From Callorhinus ursinus (lineage: Eukaryota; Chordata; Mammalia; Carnivora; Otariidae), in assembly GCF_003265705.1 (NCBI RefSeq), contig NW_020312785.1, positions 24,097,102 to 24,161,101 of the forward strand: 64,000 nucleotides of DNA, in the 5' to 3' direction. Each line of letters starts with the position of its first letter. Position 1 is the stretch's first letter. The translations under genes and the position numbers were made by a program. The notes below the pieces were generated by a model. The model did not search any database. It was given only the letters and a program-made list of their open reading frames with translations, and had not been told where the DNA came from. Positions 34,115 to 47,840 of this stretch are shown here, piece by piece.

Positions 34115-34333
34115 TGGAATCACCATTTTCTTTTTTTTTTAAAATGTTTTATTTATTTATTCATGAAAGTCAGAGAGAGAGAGAGAGAGGCAGAGGGAGA
34201 GGGAGAAGCAGGCTCCCCGCTGAGCAGGGAGCCCGATGCGGGACTCGATCCCAGGACCCTGGGATCATGACCTGAGCTGAAGGCAGACGCTTAACCATCT
34301 GAGCCACCCAGGTGCCCTGGAATCACCATTTTC
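34115..34333 (-). repeat. CAN SINE with 16-bp duplication
   Basis: TGGAATCACCATTTTC at 34115-34130 and 34318-34333 bounds an antisense SINE: poly-T, 'ttatttatttattcatgaaag', GA run, 'aagcaggctccccgctgagc', 'gggactcgatcccaggaccc', 'catctgagccacccaggtgccc'. Confidence 0.97.
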
Positions 34334-36289
34334 ATAAATGTATTTTATTTTCAAAGACACTACCCACAAATAGCATTTCCGAAAATACTACCCATCAGGG
34401 TAGTATTACCCAGGTTCAGTTCTACACTTTAAATCTAAGAACTCAGAAAATCCATTTCCCATTCATACAATATCCACAGTATTTAAATTTTTATTTAATG
34501 GATAGAAGACGTTGTTTATCATCTCAGAAGAAAGGTTCACAAAATTAATCTTTTGATCTCAGATTTAAACCATTGTTAGACACGATTCATTAACAGAGTA
34601 GGTCTTAATACAAAGACCTAACATCTTTTCGAAAAGAATTAGATGCTTTTATGAAAGTGCAAACATCCTCCTCTTACTACTCACCTTATTTTTAGCATGG
34701 ACTTTTCAACCATAAATGTATTCTCCTTGGGGTTTAGTCCTTCTTAGGAATATAAAAGACTCATAAGATAACAGAAGGTTGACAGGACAGAATTCACCCA
34801 AGGAAAATAACATATTTTCCACTGTAGATGTCTAGGGAGGCTCATGATTCAGTATCACCCAACTTTGTAACCTCTCATGTCACTGTTCCTACTGTGTCAT
34901 TTGTGTCCTTGTATACACCAATATCTGAATTTGCCTCTATTTTTCTAATTCTGACATTTCCTAGTCAATGTGCTAGTCTGTAGGTTTGTCTTTCCGTTTG
35001 TAAAGGAAATCAATGACCAGAAGAGAGTTTCAGGGCGTTCAGGGCAGTTGCCTCAGACCAACCAGAAAACCAGTGTTTCTCTGAGTAATAGAATTTTTAA
35101 GACTCCTCCATTTGCACTCTGTCTTCAGGCCATTTTTTTTCTGGATTAATACAAAGGGTTCTTTGTTCCTAGGTACTTTCAATTTTGACCAAAAGGAACT
35201 GATTTCTTTTCTTATGTATTCACATGAGCTGGGCAATCAGGAAGCCATGATATGGTGGTGGATCTGTTAAACTTCTAGTTTCATTAATTCTTCCCTTTTA
35301 TACCTGCTTCTGGAAGAGTTTGTCTTCATGATCCTCAATATAAGATCAGAACACGACATAGAACGAATGAAGAATTTTACCTTCAAAGTTTAAGAAAATT
35401 CTTTAACCTACAGAATAACACACGTTCTACTATTTGTCTTTTTTTTCTTGTCTCTAACAGGTAGTGAAAGTACACAGTTAAATGATGTTACTTTGGGCTT
35501 ATAAAGGGATGACAATAACCTTTTAGAACCCACCAGTTTGTAAGTCAAGAGGCTTCTATATCTACTTAAGTGGCAAACAAGTCTGTTGGACATATACCCC
35601 ACAAGCAATTGCAATATATGTTTCATGGCAGAGAGTTAATGGAAATGCCTCAGGTATTAAGCTAAAAAGTGAATCATTATGTCAATTAAAAACATTAATT
35701 GAGGTAATTACAAGGAGATCATAGTTTATACAGAATTTAGTTATAATTTATACAATTATCCTCAGTTATACAGAAAAAATAATGAAGCTGTTTATCTAAA
35801 GTATTTACCCAACTGAAAATCACAACTACTGAGAGGCTACATTTACACAGTCAAAATACCAATTTGAACTCGACCTGCCACAAGCCTACTTGTAAGGTAA
35901 TGAATTCCCCGAGGACAAGGTGGTTTGGAGAGAATACAAGACTTCTAAAAACGCGACACTTTGCCAAATCAGATTCCTTAATTTTGACTTTGTTTGAAAC
36001 GAGTCTCATTTAAGTGTAATTGCTAACATCTAGCACTAACCTCCTCTGGTTGTGGAGCCAGAAGGCATTTCTGTACATATAAAATATGAGATCTGGTTCC
36101 TGATTTTCTGAAGCTGAATAAATGGACTCAAATTTCATTTTTAGATCAATGCAAGCAAGGAATAAAACATGAAATTAAAAGGAGGAGATAGCATTCTGTA
36201 CACAAACTTTTTTGGTTTCTTTGCATTCACAGAATATAAATAAGATTAGGATCTGTTTGCTGGTGTGTTTTGGTGGTTTCAAATATTGG
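34334..36289. other. unique AT-rich DNA
   Basis: About 2 kb with no recognisable gene or repeat. Confidence 0.5.
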
Positions 36290-36530
36290 TTTTGAGCAGT
36301 CTCGAGAACAGACTTCCTTTGTTTGAATTCTGGCTTTATCACTTATACAGCTATGTGATCTTCATCATATTGGTTATTCTCTTTACCTCAGTTTGTCTAT
36401 CTGTAAAATGTGATTGTGAAAATAATACCATCCATGTGGACCTTATAAAGTTAAGTGTTCTAATAGCTGCAAAACACTAAGAATAGTGTTTGGCCCAAAC
36501 CGAGCACTATATAAGTGCTAACTATTCTTA
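36290..36530 (+). repeat. MIR SINE
   Basis: 'gtttgaattctggctttatcac', 'agctatgtgatcttcatc', 'tttacctcagtttgtctatctgtaaaatg', 'ttataaagttaagtg', 'agcactatataagtgctaac' follow MIR order almost end to end. Confidence 0.8.
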
Positions 36531-37587
36531 TTGGTACAGGAAAATGAAGTATAAGTCAGGAGTAGGCATAGTCATCAGGGGTCCAGAGGAATAAACAAAG
36601 GTCAGAGGAAAGATTCTACTTGACTACAGTCTCTCTCCACTTTGCATTTGGTTTCAGAAGACTGATATCCCAAGAGGGTCATTTGCTTAATTTGCTGATT
36701 CTCCAGATAATATTTTTTGTCTCTGGAAATCTGTCTTGGGATTTCAACACATAAATTGGAATCCAAGGTGTGTCTGGGTGTGCTTTACTTATAGTTTCCC
36801 ATGATAGAAGTCTCACTATACATTTAACAGTACTTGCAGATTTGAGACCTAGTTTCCACTTCAAAAAAGGAGACAAACTTCAGAAATGTAGGAATTTAAA
36901 TAAAATATCTTCTTTTCTTAAACCTGATCTATAATTTTTAGGATGGAATAGTGGTCTTCCTGCATATGGAAAGGCACAAATGATTATATAATATTATACC
37001 CACTCACACATTTGCCATTATAAATCAGTAAGGTATTGCACTATTTAACATGTATTTTATTGCCTTCAACCTTTTTTTGGCCATGTAAATTGAAAAATAC
37101 TGCAAGTTTTGACATGTTATCGGTAAACATCAAGCTAGAGCCCTTTCTTCCCCCTACAAAAATCCATTCATATATATCAATGAATTGCTATTTAAGATGT
37201 ATTTCTTCCGAAACCAGTCATATCATGTCCTCTGTTACTATAAGATTACCTCTTTATTTATCTGTGCTGCTAAGTTAATTATAAAAATGCTTGCAGTGAG
37301 CAAACATTTTGCTTGCCTAGTCAGCATCTTAAACTAGATTAATCTTCTAACAACACTTAATGAAAACTAAATCACACATCAACATGCTATAACAATATAA
37401 TGATGAAACAGCAAATGAATCACTCAATTAACTCCTTGATAAATATCAAAAACATACTTTGCTCCTCTAATTTCTAAAGTCAAAATAAGCCTTTCTACTT
37501 TCTTTCTGCATTGTAAAAATGGCTCAGTTCTGGAAAATAAACATCAAGAAATGCATTTGGTTGCACACGGTTTAAAAAAAGCTACTT
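36531..37587. other. unique AT-rich DNA
   Basis: No recognisable gene or repeat. Confidence 0.45.
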
Positions 37588-37838
37588 AATTCAATAATTG
37601 GTTAGGGGTGCCTGGGTGGCTCAGTTGGTTAAGCGTCCCACTCCTGATTTCAACTCAGGTCATGATCTTAGGGTTGTGAGATCAAGCCCCATGTTGGGCT
37701 CCTTGCTCAGCTGGGAGTCTGCCTGAGACTCTCTCTCTCCCTCTCCCTCTGCACACACACCGCCCCCCCCGCCACAGCTTGCTCTCGCTCTCTCTCAAAT
37801 AAATAAATAAATCTTTTTAAAAATTCAATAACTGGTTA
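37588..37838 (+). repeat. CAN SINE with 17-bp duplication
   Basis: AATTCAATAATTGGTTA (37588-37604) and AATTCAATAACTGGTTA (37822-37838) differ by one base. The SINE has head 'ggggtgcctgggtggctcag', a variant body ('ttaagcgtcccactcctg'), an expanded C/T, CA and poly-C linker (37725-37800) and an AAATAAATAAATAAAT tail. Confidence 0.96.
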
Positions 37839-38247
37839 AACTTCCAAACAAAGAGGGAACCATATTTGATATATGACATCGTATCCCATGTAATGTCAAC
37901 ATTCACAGAAAATATATAGTCAATCATTAATATTATATAGCTACAAATACGTATACATACATAAACTGAAGTTGGTTCATTTTCTGTCTGCATGTGAACT
38001 GTTTCCAAAATATCTTTGTTATTCCTGGATTGGTGGTTAACGTTGACCTTATTTCAAGGGTTCCAATTATCAAATATTGATGATCCTGATGGTTCAAATT
38101 TTGTTACATTCTAAATGCCAGATTTGCTCACATTTTGCCCAACATATCAAGTAAACTATGAAAATGATTATCCAAGCCTCAGTTATTTTAATAATCTAGA
38201 ATTTGCCAGTTTTATTAATATAAACATATCTAGGGTTATAAGAAGAT

Positions 38248-38436
38248 CCTAAAAATTTCATGTGTGTGTGTGTGTGGCAATTTTTTATGTACATTGTAGT
38301 TAATATATAATATAATGTAATATAATATTGGTTTCAGGAGTAGAATTTAGTGATTCATCACTTACATACAACACCCAGTGCTCATCACACCAAGTGCCCT
38401 CCTTAATACCCATCACCATTTAGCCTAAAAAATTCC
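38248..38436 (-). mobile_element. 5'-truncated L1 3' end
   Basis: Antisense L1 3' terminus: 'ggtttcaggagtagaatttag', 'caacacccagtgctcatcac', 'aagtgccctccttaataccc'. The inverted tail carries a (TG)n run (38261-38276). Approximate duplications CCTAAAAATTTC (38248-38259) and CCTAAAAAATTCC (38424-38436) flank it. Confidence 0.75.
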
Positions 38437-39344
38437 TAGCAACATGGTAATTTTTTATCAAAAAGCACTTTATACTGGGGCTGGAAATGCCAAGTTATAT
38501 CAGTCATGGCTTTTTGTTCTTAATAAGTGTAAAATCCAACTGGAATGTGACAGCTTTATATAACGATCTTAAATAGCACTATAAGGTAGGATACCCTAAG
38601 ATACCTACAAACGGTGGGAGTGATGGCCTTCAGAGTAAATGGATTGGGGGCCCACTGCTAGGATTTCTGGAGTTGGTGATACTTGAGCTGAGCCTGAAGG
38701 AAGAGGGAAACTTTAATCACCAGATTAAAAAAAATAAAGATAATTTCAGGCAAATTGTGGAAAACTCTTTGGATTCCATTTATGGTGGTGACACCCAAGA
38801 CAATAGTATGAGATATTGTAATATATGTGCTCTGAAAATGTTTGGGATGGAACCCAAACATTCCCACCTTCAGGTTTCAGTAAGTTTTAATTCCTAAATT
38901 CCTCTTTTAAGAAGAGTTTAGTTATGCCTTAATTACATGATATTGGCCTAATGTCTTGATGATCGTATGAGAATATAAACCCTTTATACATGAAATACAT
39001 TTACTTTTTTTTAATTTTTATAAATGGGAGTTCTGAGCAAATCTTAAAAGGCAATGAAAAAAAAAAGAAAGAAAAAGACATGAAATCGATTCTTGACTAT
39101 CCATAAACGAATTTTCTGTGACCAATTTTCTATTGACTCTGGAAGCATGTGAAATAATTTATAAAGATTTTATGTGTTTTTAAAATCATTACCTCACTTT
39201 CCCCAACCTTGTCTCTTTGGACTTTAATCCATGTGACTCTCACCCAAAGTACAAATGAAAATATAGCAAAAATAAATAAAATAAAAAAGTAGCAAAAATA
39301 AATTTATACAAACTTACAGCTTATCAACAATAGAGCTATATGTC
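38437..39344. other. unique AT-rich DNA
   Basis: No recognisable gene or repeat; A-rich runs near 39050-39080 and 39250-39300. Confidence 0.45.
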
Positions 39345-39605
39345 TGCAACAGTAGTAGTAGTAATAATAATAATAATAATAATAATAGCTTCCCCCTATT
39401 GAGGACTAAGTTTCCATCATTTTACATAGATTAGATCTATTATTCCTCAGGATGACCTTATATAACATGGATATTCTTACTGTCATCATTATAATCGTAA
39501 AGAAGCCTGGAGCACAGCACCGTAAGGAACTTGCTTTAGGTCACAGAGATAGGGAGTAGAAATGCTGGGAGCAAGCTGGCTCCAGATTCCAGAGTGTTAA
39601 GCCAT
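39345..39605 (-). repeat. (AGT/AAT)n run followed by MIR
   Basis: A triplet run of about 45 bp (39350-39390), then antisense MIR: 'tattattcctcaggatgacc', 'ggaacttgctttaggtcacag', 'ctggctccagattccagagtgttaagcc'. Confidence 0.8.
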
Positions 39606-40604
39606 GGTGCAGGATATTTAAATAAGATGATGCTCTTGAATCAAACCTCCTCTTTGAAGACCAGTAGTTTTTATCTCTGTTTGCATCCCAGAGCAGTCTT
39701 TAAAGCCTTTAACCACTACAGATGACCATGCACCCAACCAATAGTTTCCGATTGAATAAATAGACCTGTGGTGGAGATTGTGTTTCTCTCCTTTTAAGAA
39801 GCGCCACAGGTAATTTTGATGCACACTTCTTCCAGGGTTTAAAACCTTGATGTAGATTCTTTCTTTAGTCTGAAGCATTGTGGTATCTAATGGACACGTC
39901 ATATCCTAAGCTAATTTGATCTATCATATTTGCCAGCCTTCATTACACCACGTGAGGGCAAATTAAGGTTGAACCGAGACAAATATTTCCAATATTTCTC
40001 TTGATATACTTTACAGTGAATCTTAATTTGAAGGGAATAAAATGTCTTTTAAAAATAACAGCATTTTCTTGTTATGCATCTTTGTGTTAGATAAAAATTA
40101 ACTTCCTAAAAAGTAATCCCGATTAAACCAAAAACTCTAGTTGCTTTAAGCCAGGAAAGGAATAGCCACCTTTTTAGAAGATACTAATGAAGACTGGCAA
40201 GGCTGAAAATGTTTAGATTCAATATTGAACTCTACTTTTTCTGTATATACTATAAAGTTGGAGAGATTAAAAAATATTAGTATAGAAAAGAGCAGTACTC
40301 ATTTGTTTGATCTCTTAACTTTTTATGGTTGCTCTAAACAATATCAGATATTTGTGAATATTAAAACTCATTGCAAACTTAAAAGCTTATTGGTTAAGAA
40401 AGGTGATACAGTTTTTGATTAAAAAAAATAATTGTTCTCAGTTAGGCAAATGTCCTTAGCAGCTTCCAAAGGCAGATCAGTGCCATCTAGTGGCAAAATC
40501 AGTTCACAGATTACCTTTTTTTTTTTTTTTTCCCTCTAGTTAATAGATGATCCTTTCTGATCAAGTTCAGTGGAGGATAGAGGGTGCCAATGATACAAAT
40601 CTGT
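39606..40604. other. unique AT-rich DNA
   Basis: No recognisable gene or repeat; a poly-T run lies at about 40516-40531. Confidence 0.45.
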
Positions 40605-40690
40605 ATCACACACACACACACATACACACACACACACACACGATATCATATACACATATACCATACACGCACACACATATATAGGTATGA
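40605..40690. repeat. (CA)n microsatellite region
   Basis: CA units at about 40607-40641 with single TA interruptions, followed by a degenerate CA/TA stretch. Confidence 0.93.
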
Positions 40691-43129
40691 ATTTTAAAAT
40701 GTAATTTTACTTCCTCTAGAGATTTAGTTCAGTGTATAATAATGAGACAAACATGTAATATTTGCACTAAAAGTTTAATATTTAACAATTTAGCAAGGAA
40801 TGAGGAGTTATGTGTATCTAAGACATAGACAATCAATAAATGAAATACATAAGAAGGTAGTTTTAATGGAGAAAAGGGTTATCAGTTTTTAAAAACAGTA
40901 GAATGAAGTTTGTTTTCAGTGTCAAGAGTGTGCTTAAGGTTATGATAAATAAGATGGCTAAGAATTCACAATAAAAACGACAATTTGTTTTTTGTCTGGG
41001 AGAGACTAGATAAAAATTTGAGAGAATTTCAAACATGATATTTAAGCTGGAGAAGAGAAGTTACCGAGCAAAATACCTGAAACCCTGAGACTTCATGAAA
41101 AGCTATATAATTTCTCTCACTGCAGATCCTGAGTAATAGATAAAAATGTATCCCTCTAGAAATGTTCATGAACTCTCTTACCATGAGGAAAAAAGAATGG
41201 ACTAGATGAAATTAAGTTTCCTCTCAGGCTTTAATTATGTTAAAAGCCAAGTATCCTCCCTTATAATTCATCTTTTTGGTTTTGAGATAATAAGCCTGTT
41301 TGACCCCACTGAAGTTCTGCCTTTGTTCGTTCTCTTCCTGAGACTCCAATTAACTTTACAAAATTTCTCTTCAATGAAGAAAATCTAGGCAAAAGGATTA
41401 ATTTAGCTAACAATGCTGTAATATAAAAACCTCCGTAGGAGCTTTTTCTGACCTATTGCAGGGACTTGGCCAACTCGAATGCCATGATGATGAAAGAGCT
41501 TTTCATAGCCCAGGAGATAAGGGAAAAAAAACCATATTGCATCAGATCCAGTTGCTCTTAGAGGAATTCAAAAGAATCCAAAATAATCTTAATGTCTAAA
41601 AAATGCCACATTTTCTATCTAGAGACTAGGATCCAAAAGGGTACAGAAGGTTGACTTATCAGTGATGTAATTTTCTCAACCTGATGAGGAAGGCTTTTAT
41701 ATGTTCCAAATGAGCTATCAGAAAAGGGGAGAGCCATTCTTTTTCTCAGCCACTCAGAGGAAACAATATGGTTATGTGAAACACAGAGCCATGAATAAGA
41801 CCACTCATGCAGCTTCTCTTGCCCCAATCTTAACGATGATGACTTTTCTCGGTCTGCCTCGGAAACACAGAAGCAGCTGTAATTTCTTTCCTTTTCAAAA
41901 AAACACTCCCTTCAATTAGGCCCTTTTTTCCTTTCTTGCCTTGTAGTCAATGTGACCATGACATAAAAAAAAAAAAAAAAAGAAACAAATGTAGGGAACT
42001 GTGGTAAAGTTGTCATTTTAAATTAAAATAATTGTGCATTTCCTCATTGCTGATATCAATGATTTTATAACTTTTTTGAAGCTACTTTTAGGTGGACCAC
42101 CCTCAGATTACACATCATGATTCAGGCACAAATGAGAGTTACATGGTTATGGTTACTCAACAAATTTTACCTTTTATTTACATTTAGAAATAAAATGTGT
42201 GTAATTAATTTATGACTACTAATTCTTTGCAGAGAATGATACCAGAGGGCCTACAACGAGACATGCACACACACATACACAAGGCATACACATGCACTCC
42301 TGAGTATGCCCACATGTGAATGCCTATGCATATATAAGCACACACAGACATATTTCCCCCCATAGGCCCTTCTTCCTCTGACTTACAGGTTGAAAGCCTC
42401 AATATCAAGTTGACAATAAAAATAATAATCATCATTTGAGTGATCATCTGCCAAGAAGCAATTTTCACCACATGGACCATGGTTCAAATTCTGAAGGATT
42501 AGAATATAATGGAAGTGAAAAAATAGAGTTTAAGTTCACTTTAAATATGCTGAATGATTAAATTCTAGAAAACATCAATTTTGTCATCGATAATTATGTA
42601 CGCTGTCATAATTTAAATTTTATGGTCACAATTAGCAGGGATTAATCAATCCAGTTTTTGTACAGTTTTGGCTCTTAACCATACTTGCTTTCTTCTTACA
42701 TAAAATACTTTCATTATCAAAAACTTCCTGACATCGAAAACTCATACAAAACATTTTTTACAGCTATTCATGTTAAGCACATGTTAGAAAACTTAACTTT
42801 AGTTTTAACATGTTTAATAAGCATGGATATCTCCTGAACGTATACCCCTTTTCTAAGGAATTGGCAGAATATATACCGTCACACTGATGTAACTCTGAAG
42901 CCATGAGAGTAAATATTCTTAGAAATAGAACCCTTTAGGGGCTATCTGCTCTCCTAATACATGGGGGCAATTTCCATTCTGACTGAGTTCTGAAATTATA
43001 AGTTCAGCCATTCTTCACTATAACTACAGACTTGACTGTTTCAGTTCTCTCACTCAATTCCCAAATGTATCTAAATATGGATTGCACTAGAAGTTCCAGT
43101 CCTTAGAATCTTCTACTTCCATCTTATCT
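40691..43129. other. unique AT-rich DNA
   Basis: About 2.4 kb. A poly-A run lies at 41966-41984 and degenerate CA-rich DNA at 42265-42350. No gene, and no repeat that I can place. Confidence 0.45.
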
Positions 43130-44290
43130 ATTGGCTCTCTCCTTGCTTTACTTCCTTTCCTCTCAGGATTAAAGTCTAAAGTTTACCTATGACCATAACC
43201 ACACGGTACCAGTATTCTTGCTCTCCGTGTGCCCTTAATCTCCTTTGTCACTTGCTTTGCAAAGCTACAACTGCATACCCATCCAGCGCTTGGCCTTCAC
43301 ATCTGTACATCCGTACTAAACTCATTGTCCATAACCTGTACTTGGTCCCGAAGGAGAACAAGCAAATGCAATTCTGTAGTAGCTCCTTCTTCTTTTCCCA
43401 ATGGTTGAGACTATGCACCATTTTCCTCTCAGTCTGAAATCTTTGCTCCTTCATCTCTCTGCTCCATCATCAGAGGACCTTGAACTTAGAAAGAAATAGA
43501 AACCATCGCATGAAAGTACCACGGACTTCCTCCAGTAATCTATCAACTTGGATCTATACTTCCACTTTTAACTCTCTCTTCTATTAAAATGGTGCGGCTC
43601 TGCTTTGGATGATTGAGGCTTCTCTTTCCACTTCTCCATCTATTCCAGATTTCCGGGGACCTGGAGCTTTGATTGTAAGCTCTCATCCTTTTATGTTTAA
43701 TTCTACCTGTAGAAAATCTGCTTATGCTGACTCAGTCAGACACCCCTTGTGCTCTTCATAGACTTCTTGCTTACTAGCTAGTGATCCAGGGTAAGATACT
43801 TAACTTCTTCAACCTCAGTTTCTTTACCTGTACAGTGGAAATAATAGTAGCAAATACTTCACAGCCTTGGAGTGATGAATAAGTGAAAATAATGGATCAG
43901 GGAAAAATCTGGCATGAATGTTTTTGACAAAATCTTGCTATTACTGTATTTCCCAACTGGATTTGAATAAACCAGTCCCACTGAGGGTGTGGGAGGACAG
44001 TAGTCTCCCTTCAGCTCTACACCTCTTCTCAGTTATTATCTGATTTCATTCTTCTACTTCACTATGAAACTTCTTAAAAGAAGTGGTCTCTCCATTTCAC
44101 CTCTAACTTGCCTCCCAAGCTACTCCTTCTGGCTTTGACATTCACCACTCTCCTGCAAAGCCCCGTAAAAGTCACCAACATCAGCTCCCTGTTCAAAGAC
44201 ACTTATCTTTGTTGCTCTCTTGATAAGATAATGTGGGTGGGGCATCCTCTCTCTTTTCTTGGCTCCTTTAGACTCTGTTCTCTATAGGAT
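43130..44290 (+). repeat. L2 fragments with a MIR (mixed, decayed)
   Basis: Old L2 ORF2 wording occurs at 43130-43300 ('attaaagtctaaagtttacctatgacc') and at 44060-44240 ('gaaacttcttaaaagaagtgg', 'gtaaaagtcaccaacatc', 'cttatctttgttgctctcttg'). A MIR-like segment lies at 43770-43930 ('ttaacttcttcaacctcagtttctttacctg'). Boundaries are uncertain. Confidence 0.5.
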
Positions 44291-45189
44291 GTCCAGCACT
44301 CAGCTGGCAGAACACATGACTCATAACAGACCCCGATAAATATGTGTTGCATGACTTAACTGAATGAGAGCTCCAGGATCAAAGTCACCATTTATTTCTA
44401 CAGTGTTCTGACATTGGAATGGTCATTTTACTCAAGAAACAGCTGGAGTTCTGAATTCCTTCTGAAGCAGTTTATTTCATATTAGATTTCTGGGAAGAGG
44501 CTAAAACCACATTAGTCTCTTAAGAATACTCTATATTAAGGATGTCCTAGAAAGAGAGAAGCCCCTAAGTTTACATTAGGTAGCTTTCAAAGCTGTTGTG
44601 CTTGGTCAGAAATAGGAAACCGAAATGGTGAGATATTTCCATGAAGGTTCAAATTACACTATTTTGCAAAGTTTAAAATTTTCCCATCATTATCCATAAA
44701 TTGCAGCTATACATTATAATTATTTAATCTACATTTCTTGTTAAACACTTCAATTATGTCACTTCACCAATTTACAGAAATTATGTGATTAGGTGTAATT
44801 ATACTAAATAGCTGAACACAATTAAAAAATCTTACACGCAGGAAGTGTCATCTATAGTATAGTAATTTCTGCCCCCCTCCCCCCCCTTGACTCACTGTCC
44901 TTGGTCTCTATTACAAGGAGATAAAGGCTGGCTCAGTCTGAATGGGATAAGAGAATTTCCAAGTTTCAGGGACTTCTGGCTCAGGGGCCACCTACAGCGA
45001 GTCTCTCCTTCCCGTAAGCATATTTTCAGACAAGTGTGTCCTTAGAGTCCCCGAGCTTATAACCAATAGCATCACCTGCAGGGACGCTGACTCTGGTACT
45101 TTGTACAGCTTGAGGGTCAAGCCGACCTATGTGAGACTGAGAGGTGGAAGCTGATTTCCAGATTTCTCTGCACTGGAGACCTGTCAGAG
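44291..45189. other. unique DNA
   Basis: Mostly AT-rich; becomes less so after 44930. A short poly-C run lies at 44871-44887. No gene recognised. Confidence 0.4.
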
Positions 45190-45420
45190 TGCTGTGTGAT
45201 CCTCTTCAGCTGCGCGGCCGCGGTGGGCAGCGGTGAAGCCAGCGCACCGAAGCCGGGATACCGGGTTCAGATGCGCTGCTTACTGAACCGCGCTCCTGGA
45301 CTTGCGTTCCACGTCTCGGCAACTTTGTTTCTTCCACTCTAAAATACGGATACTGATCATGGACAATGACTGTGGGTAATTAACAGCACCTCCTACGGTA
45401 GATTCGAGTATATATTACTA
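45190..45420 (+). repeat. MIR-like segment in a small CpG-rich patch
   Basis: From about 45225 the order fits MIR: 'accgggttcagatgcgctgcttactgaacc', 'tcggcaactttgtttcttcc', 'actctaaaatacgg'. The first 100 bp are unusually GC- and CpG-rich for this window and contain GCGGCCGC (a NotI site) near 45212. I see no TATA box or open frame tied to it. Confidence 0.55.
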
Positions 45421-45439
45421 TTGAAGTCTTAGATTAAAT

Positions 45440-45650
45440 ATGGCTTCCGCAGAAGCCTTCCCTGATCAACACTTAACCGCTCTTCTTACAATTCGTAATT
45501 GAGTATTATGGGTTTATTAGCTTAATATTGCTCTGTTGTATGAGGCTATGCATTTCATGAAAGTGGACAGGGATGATGTTTGCTTTGTGCCGGCACACTG
45601 CCTGGCACATAGAGAACGCCGAATGGATGAACAAAGGATGAAGGAATGAT
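45440..45650 (+). repeat. L2 3' end
   Basis: 'gcagaagccttccctgatcaac' is the L2 segment preceding its 3' end, and 'gtgccggcacactgcctggcacatagagaacgcc' with 'gaatggatgaacaaagg' is the terminal part. Confidence 0.75.
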
Positions 45651-47639
45651 ACACGCTTTATTTTCTGCGCTTGTCTGTCTGCCTCTCCTTTGTCTTTTCC
45701 CACAACCAGATAGTCAAGTGTGGTTTCGAAAGGTACCTGATAAACTCATTCAGTGCTGAAGTCCTAGAGCCTCTTTGCCAGGATCACAAGCGTGACTTTG
45801 TGGAAAATCACTTTCTAAAAATACCTGCACATTATTATGCAAGTGATAGATGCTATTACTACCATCTGCACGTTGAAAGAGAGTACACTGTATTTGCAAT
45901 CTGCAGAAACCGAAACTCAGTGGGCTCAGGGGTTGGTGATGGCATTTTCTGGGGCCTCCAAGCTCCCACAAACCAACCTCCTAAAATTTTGCCAGGTGCA
46001 AGGCTGTTATGCCTGAGAAGCAGGCTTGCCCTGGCTAACCACAGGAACGTGTTCTGTTGCTGCAAACATCCACTTCCCTTTCTCCCCCAGGCACCCTCTG
46101 CAGCTTGTCTCACTCTGCTGTCCTCCCTCCTCCCCCACATCCAACTTGGATTGTAGTCTGTGGTTTAAACTACCTGTTCTGATTTTGGCCATTTAAATCC
46201 ACTTCCACTGTTTTTGCTCCTGTCTCACCCAGAAAGAAATTACTAAATACAGGCGAGTCATACTTTCAGTCACTTAGACACCCCCCCAAACAGATGAATT
46301 ATTTTATACCATAAAAAGGTTGATTTTTTTTTCCAGAGAACTCAGAGCAATAATGCCTTAAGTAATACCAGACCCTCTGTGCTTTTTTTATCTGATTTGA
46401 CTAATACATTTTTAATTTACACAAAACTTTGCAAGAACACACTTTATTTTTAACTAATACCTTCAAATACCCTGTGAATTCATACCATAACATACATGGA
46501 AGTGAGTTTACACAATCTATAGGGCCATCTGAATAGTGGGAAGCAAATCAGAAAATCTTTCCTTGTGCATACATCACCAAAATTAATGTGTCTTAACCCA
46601 ATTGCACTAGTTAATGTAAAGACATAAGAGATCCATAAAACTCCATTTAGGAAGATACAGTCTTTTTCTTCTCCCTGTTTTAAAATACAGCAAGCTGTAG
46701 GAAATCTGCAAATCCTTAGTCACATAGAAATCTACATTCCCCACGTAGAAAGACTACAATATGGGAAAACCCAAATAAGTTCCATGTGTGAAATCCCTTT
46801 GGCCCACTTACACAAGCAACTTCCCTTACACATTTTAGGAAAAGTCAGTTCATAGCACTTACTGAATACCAAGCTTCCAGTCTAAGTGTTATTCTCAACA
46901 TATTTCAACACAAAGAAGATCCCTGGATTTTACCTAACAAAATCCACAAAAAAGAGAAGTAACTGGTAGTGGCTTTTTTCCCTTTCCTGACTCTCCCTTC
47001 TCTGACCTCATACAATTCTCACAAAGGTAGTGTAGATATAATCCTTTGCTTTGATTTTTGCAAGTACAATGAGAACACACCTCTTTTCCATTTGCTACAT
47101 TTTTCTGCCATCTGTAGGTCGGTGAGCAAACTTCTCAGAAAAATCTTTCATTGCACAATTAGATTGTGTTGAATAGGCAACCATTTGCATGGTTTCTTCT
47201 TGTAAACTGTAGTTTTTTAACGGGGTAGGAAGGATGTTGAATGTGCAGATTTCTGGTGTATTTCTAATATTATGCCATTGTAGAAAGGACGCTATAATAT
47301 GAAAAAGTATGTCACTTATATTCCTTAAATTTGTTCAGGTAAAACTGAACTCTTTACTAAAAATAATTCATCCAATTGTCAGTTCTAAACATTTTGCTCA
47401 TAGTTGCTAAATTTAAAAGTTAGGTAAAAATATAGGTAAAATATAAATTAGAAATATAAGAGGAAATTTCACCTGATAGAGGTGGGAGAGAATCCTGCTA
47501 TACTTAATTTTTTGAATGCATACAAGTTCATATTCTGCACTTTTCTTGTTTATATTTCTTTTGAAGAAAGGAAAGCTATATGAAACCTGTTCCTATGCTT
47601 AACTGCTTCCCTGGATAATAACCAACTTTTGTATGGTAT
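45651..47639. other. unique DNA
   Basis: A 161-codon open frame (45671-46156, plus) has no recognisable domain, low-complexity cysteine/leucine ends and no splice or start context, so I treat it as chance. The rest is AT-rich. Confidence 0.4.
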
Positions 47640-47840
47640 TTTTCATATGCATTGTTTCCTTTTATCCTTGCAACAACTCTATGCATGGGTAGGACAACTA
47701 TTATAAAAAGTCCAAATTTTTGTGAAATGGACACAGAAACTTGGTGGGTGGGCTCAATGACCAGCCCAAGATCACACATCCACAAAGTGTCAAGCCTGGG
47801 ATTGATATCCAAGTCTTGCCAATGTACTATAAAATTTCTT
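47640..47840 (-). repeat. MIR SINE
   Basis: Antisense MIR: 'ttatccttgcaacaactctatgcatgggtagg', 'gtgaaatggacacagaaac', 'caagatcacacatccacaaagtg', 'agcctgggattgatatccaag'. Confidence 0.75.

Noticed and set aside
45671..46156. 161-codon open frame on the plus strand
   Set aside because: No domain, overlapping open frames on the other strand, no upstream promoter or splice context, and its neighbours are repeats; length is possible by chance.
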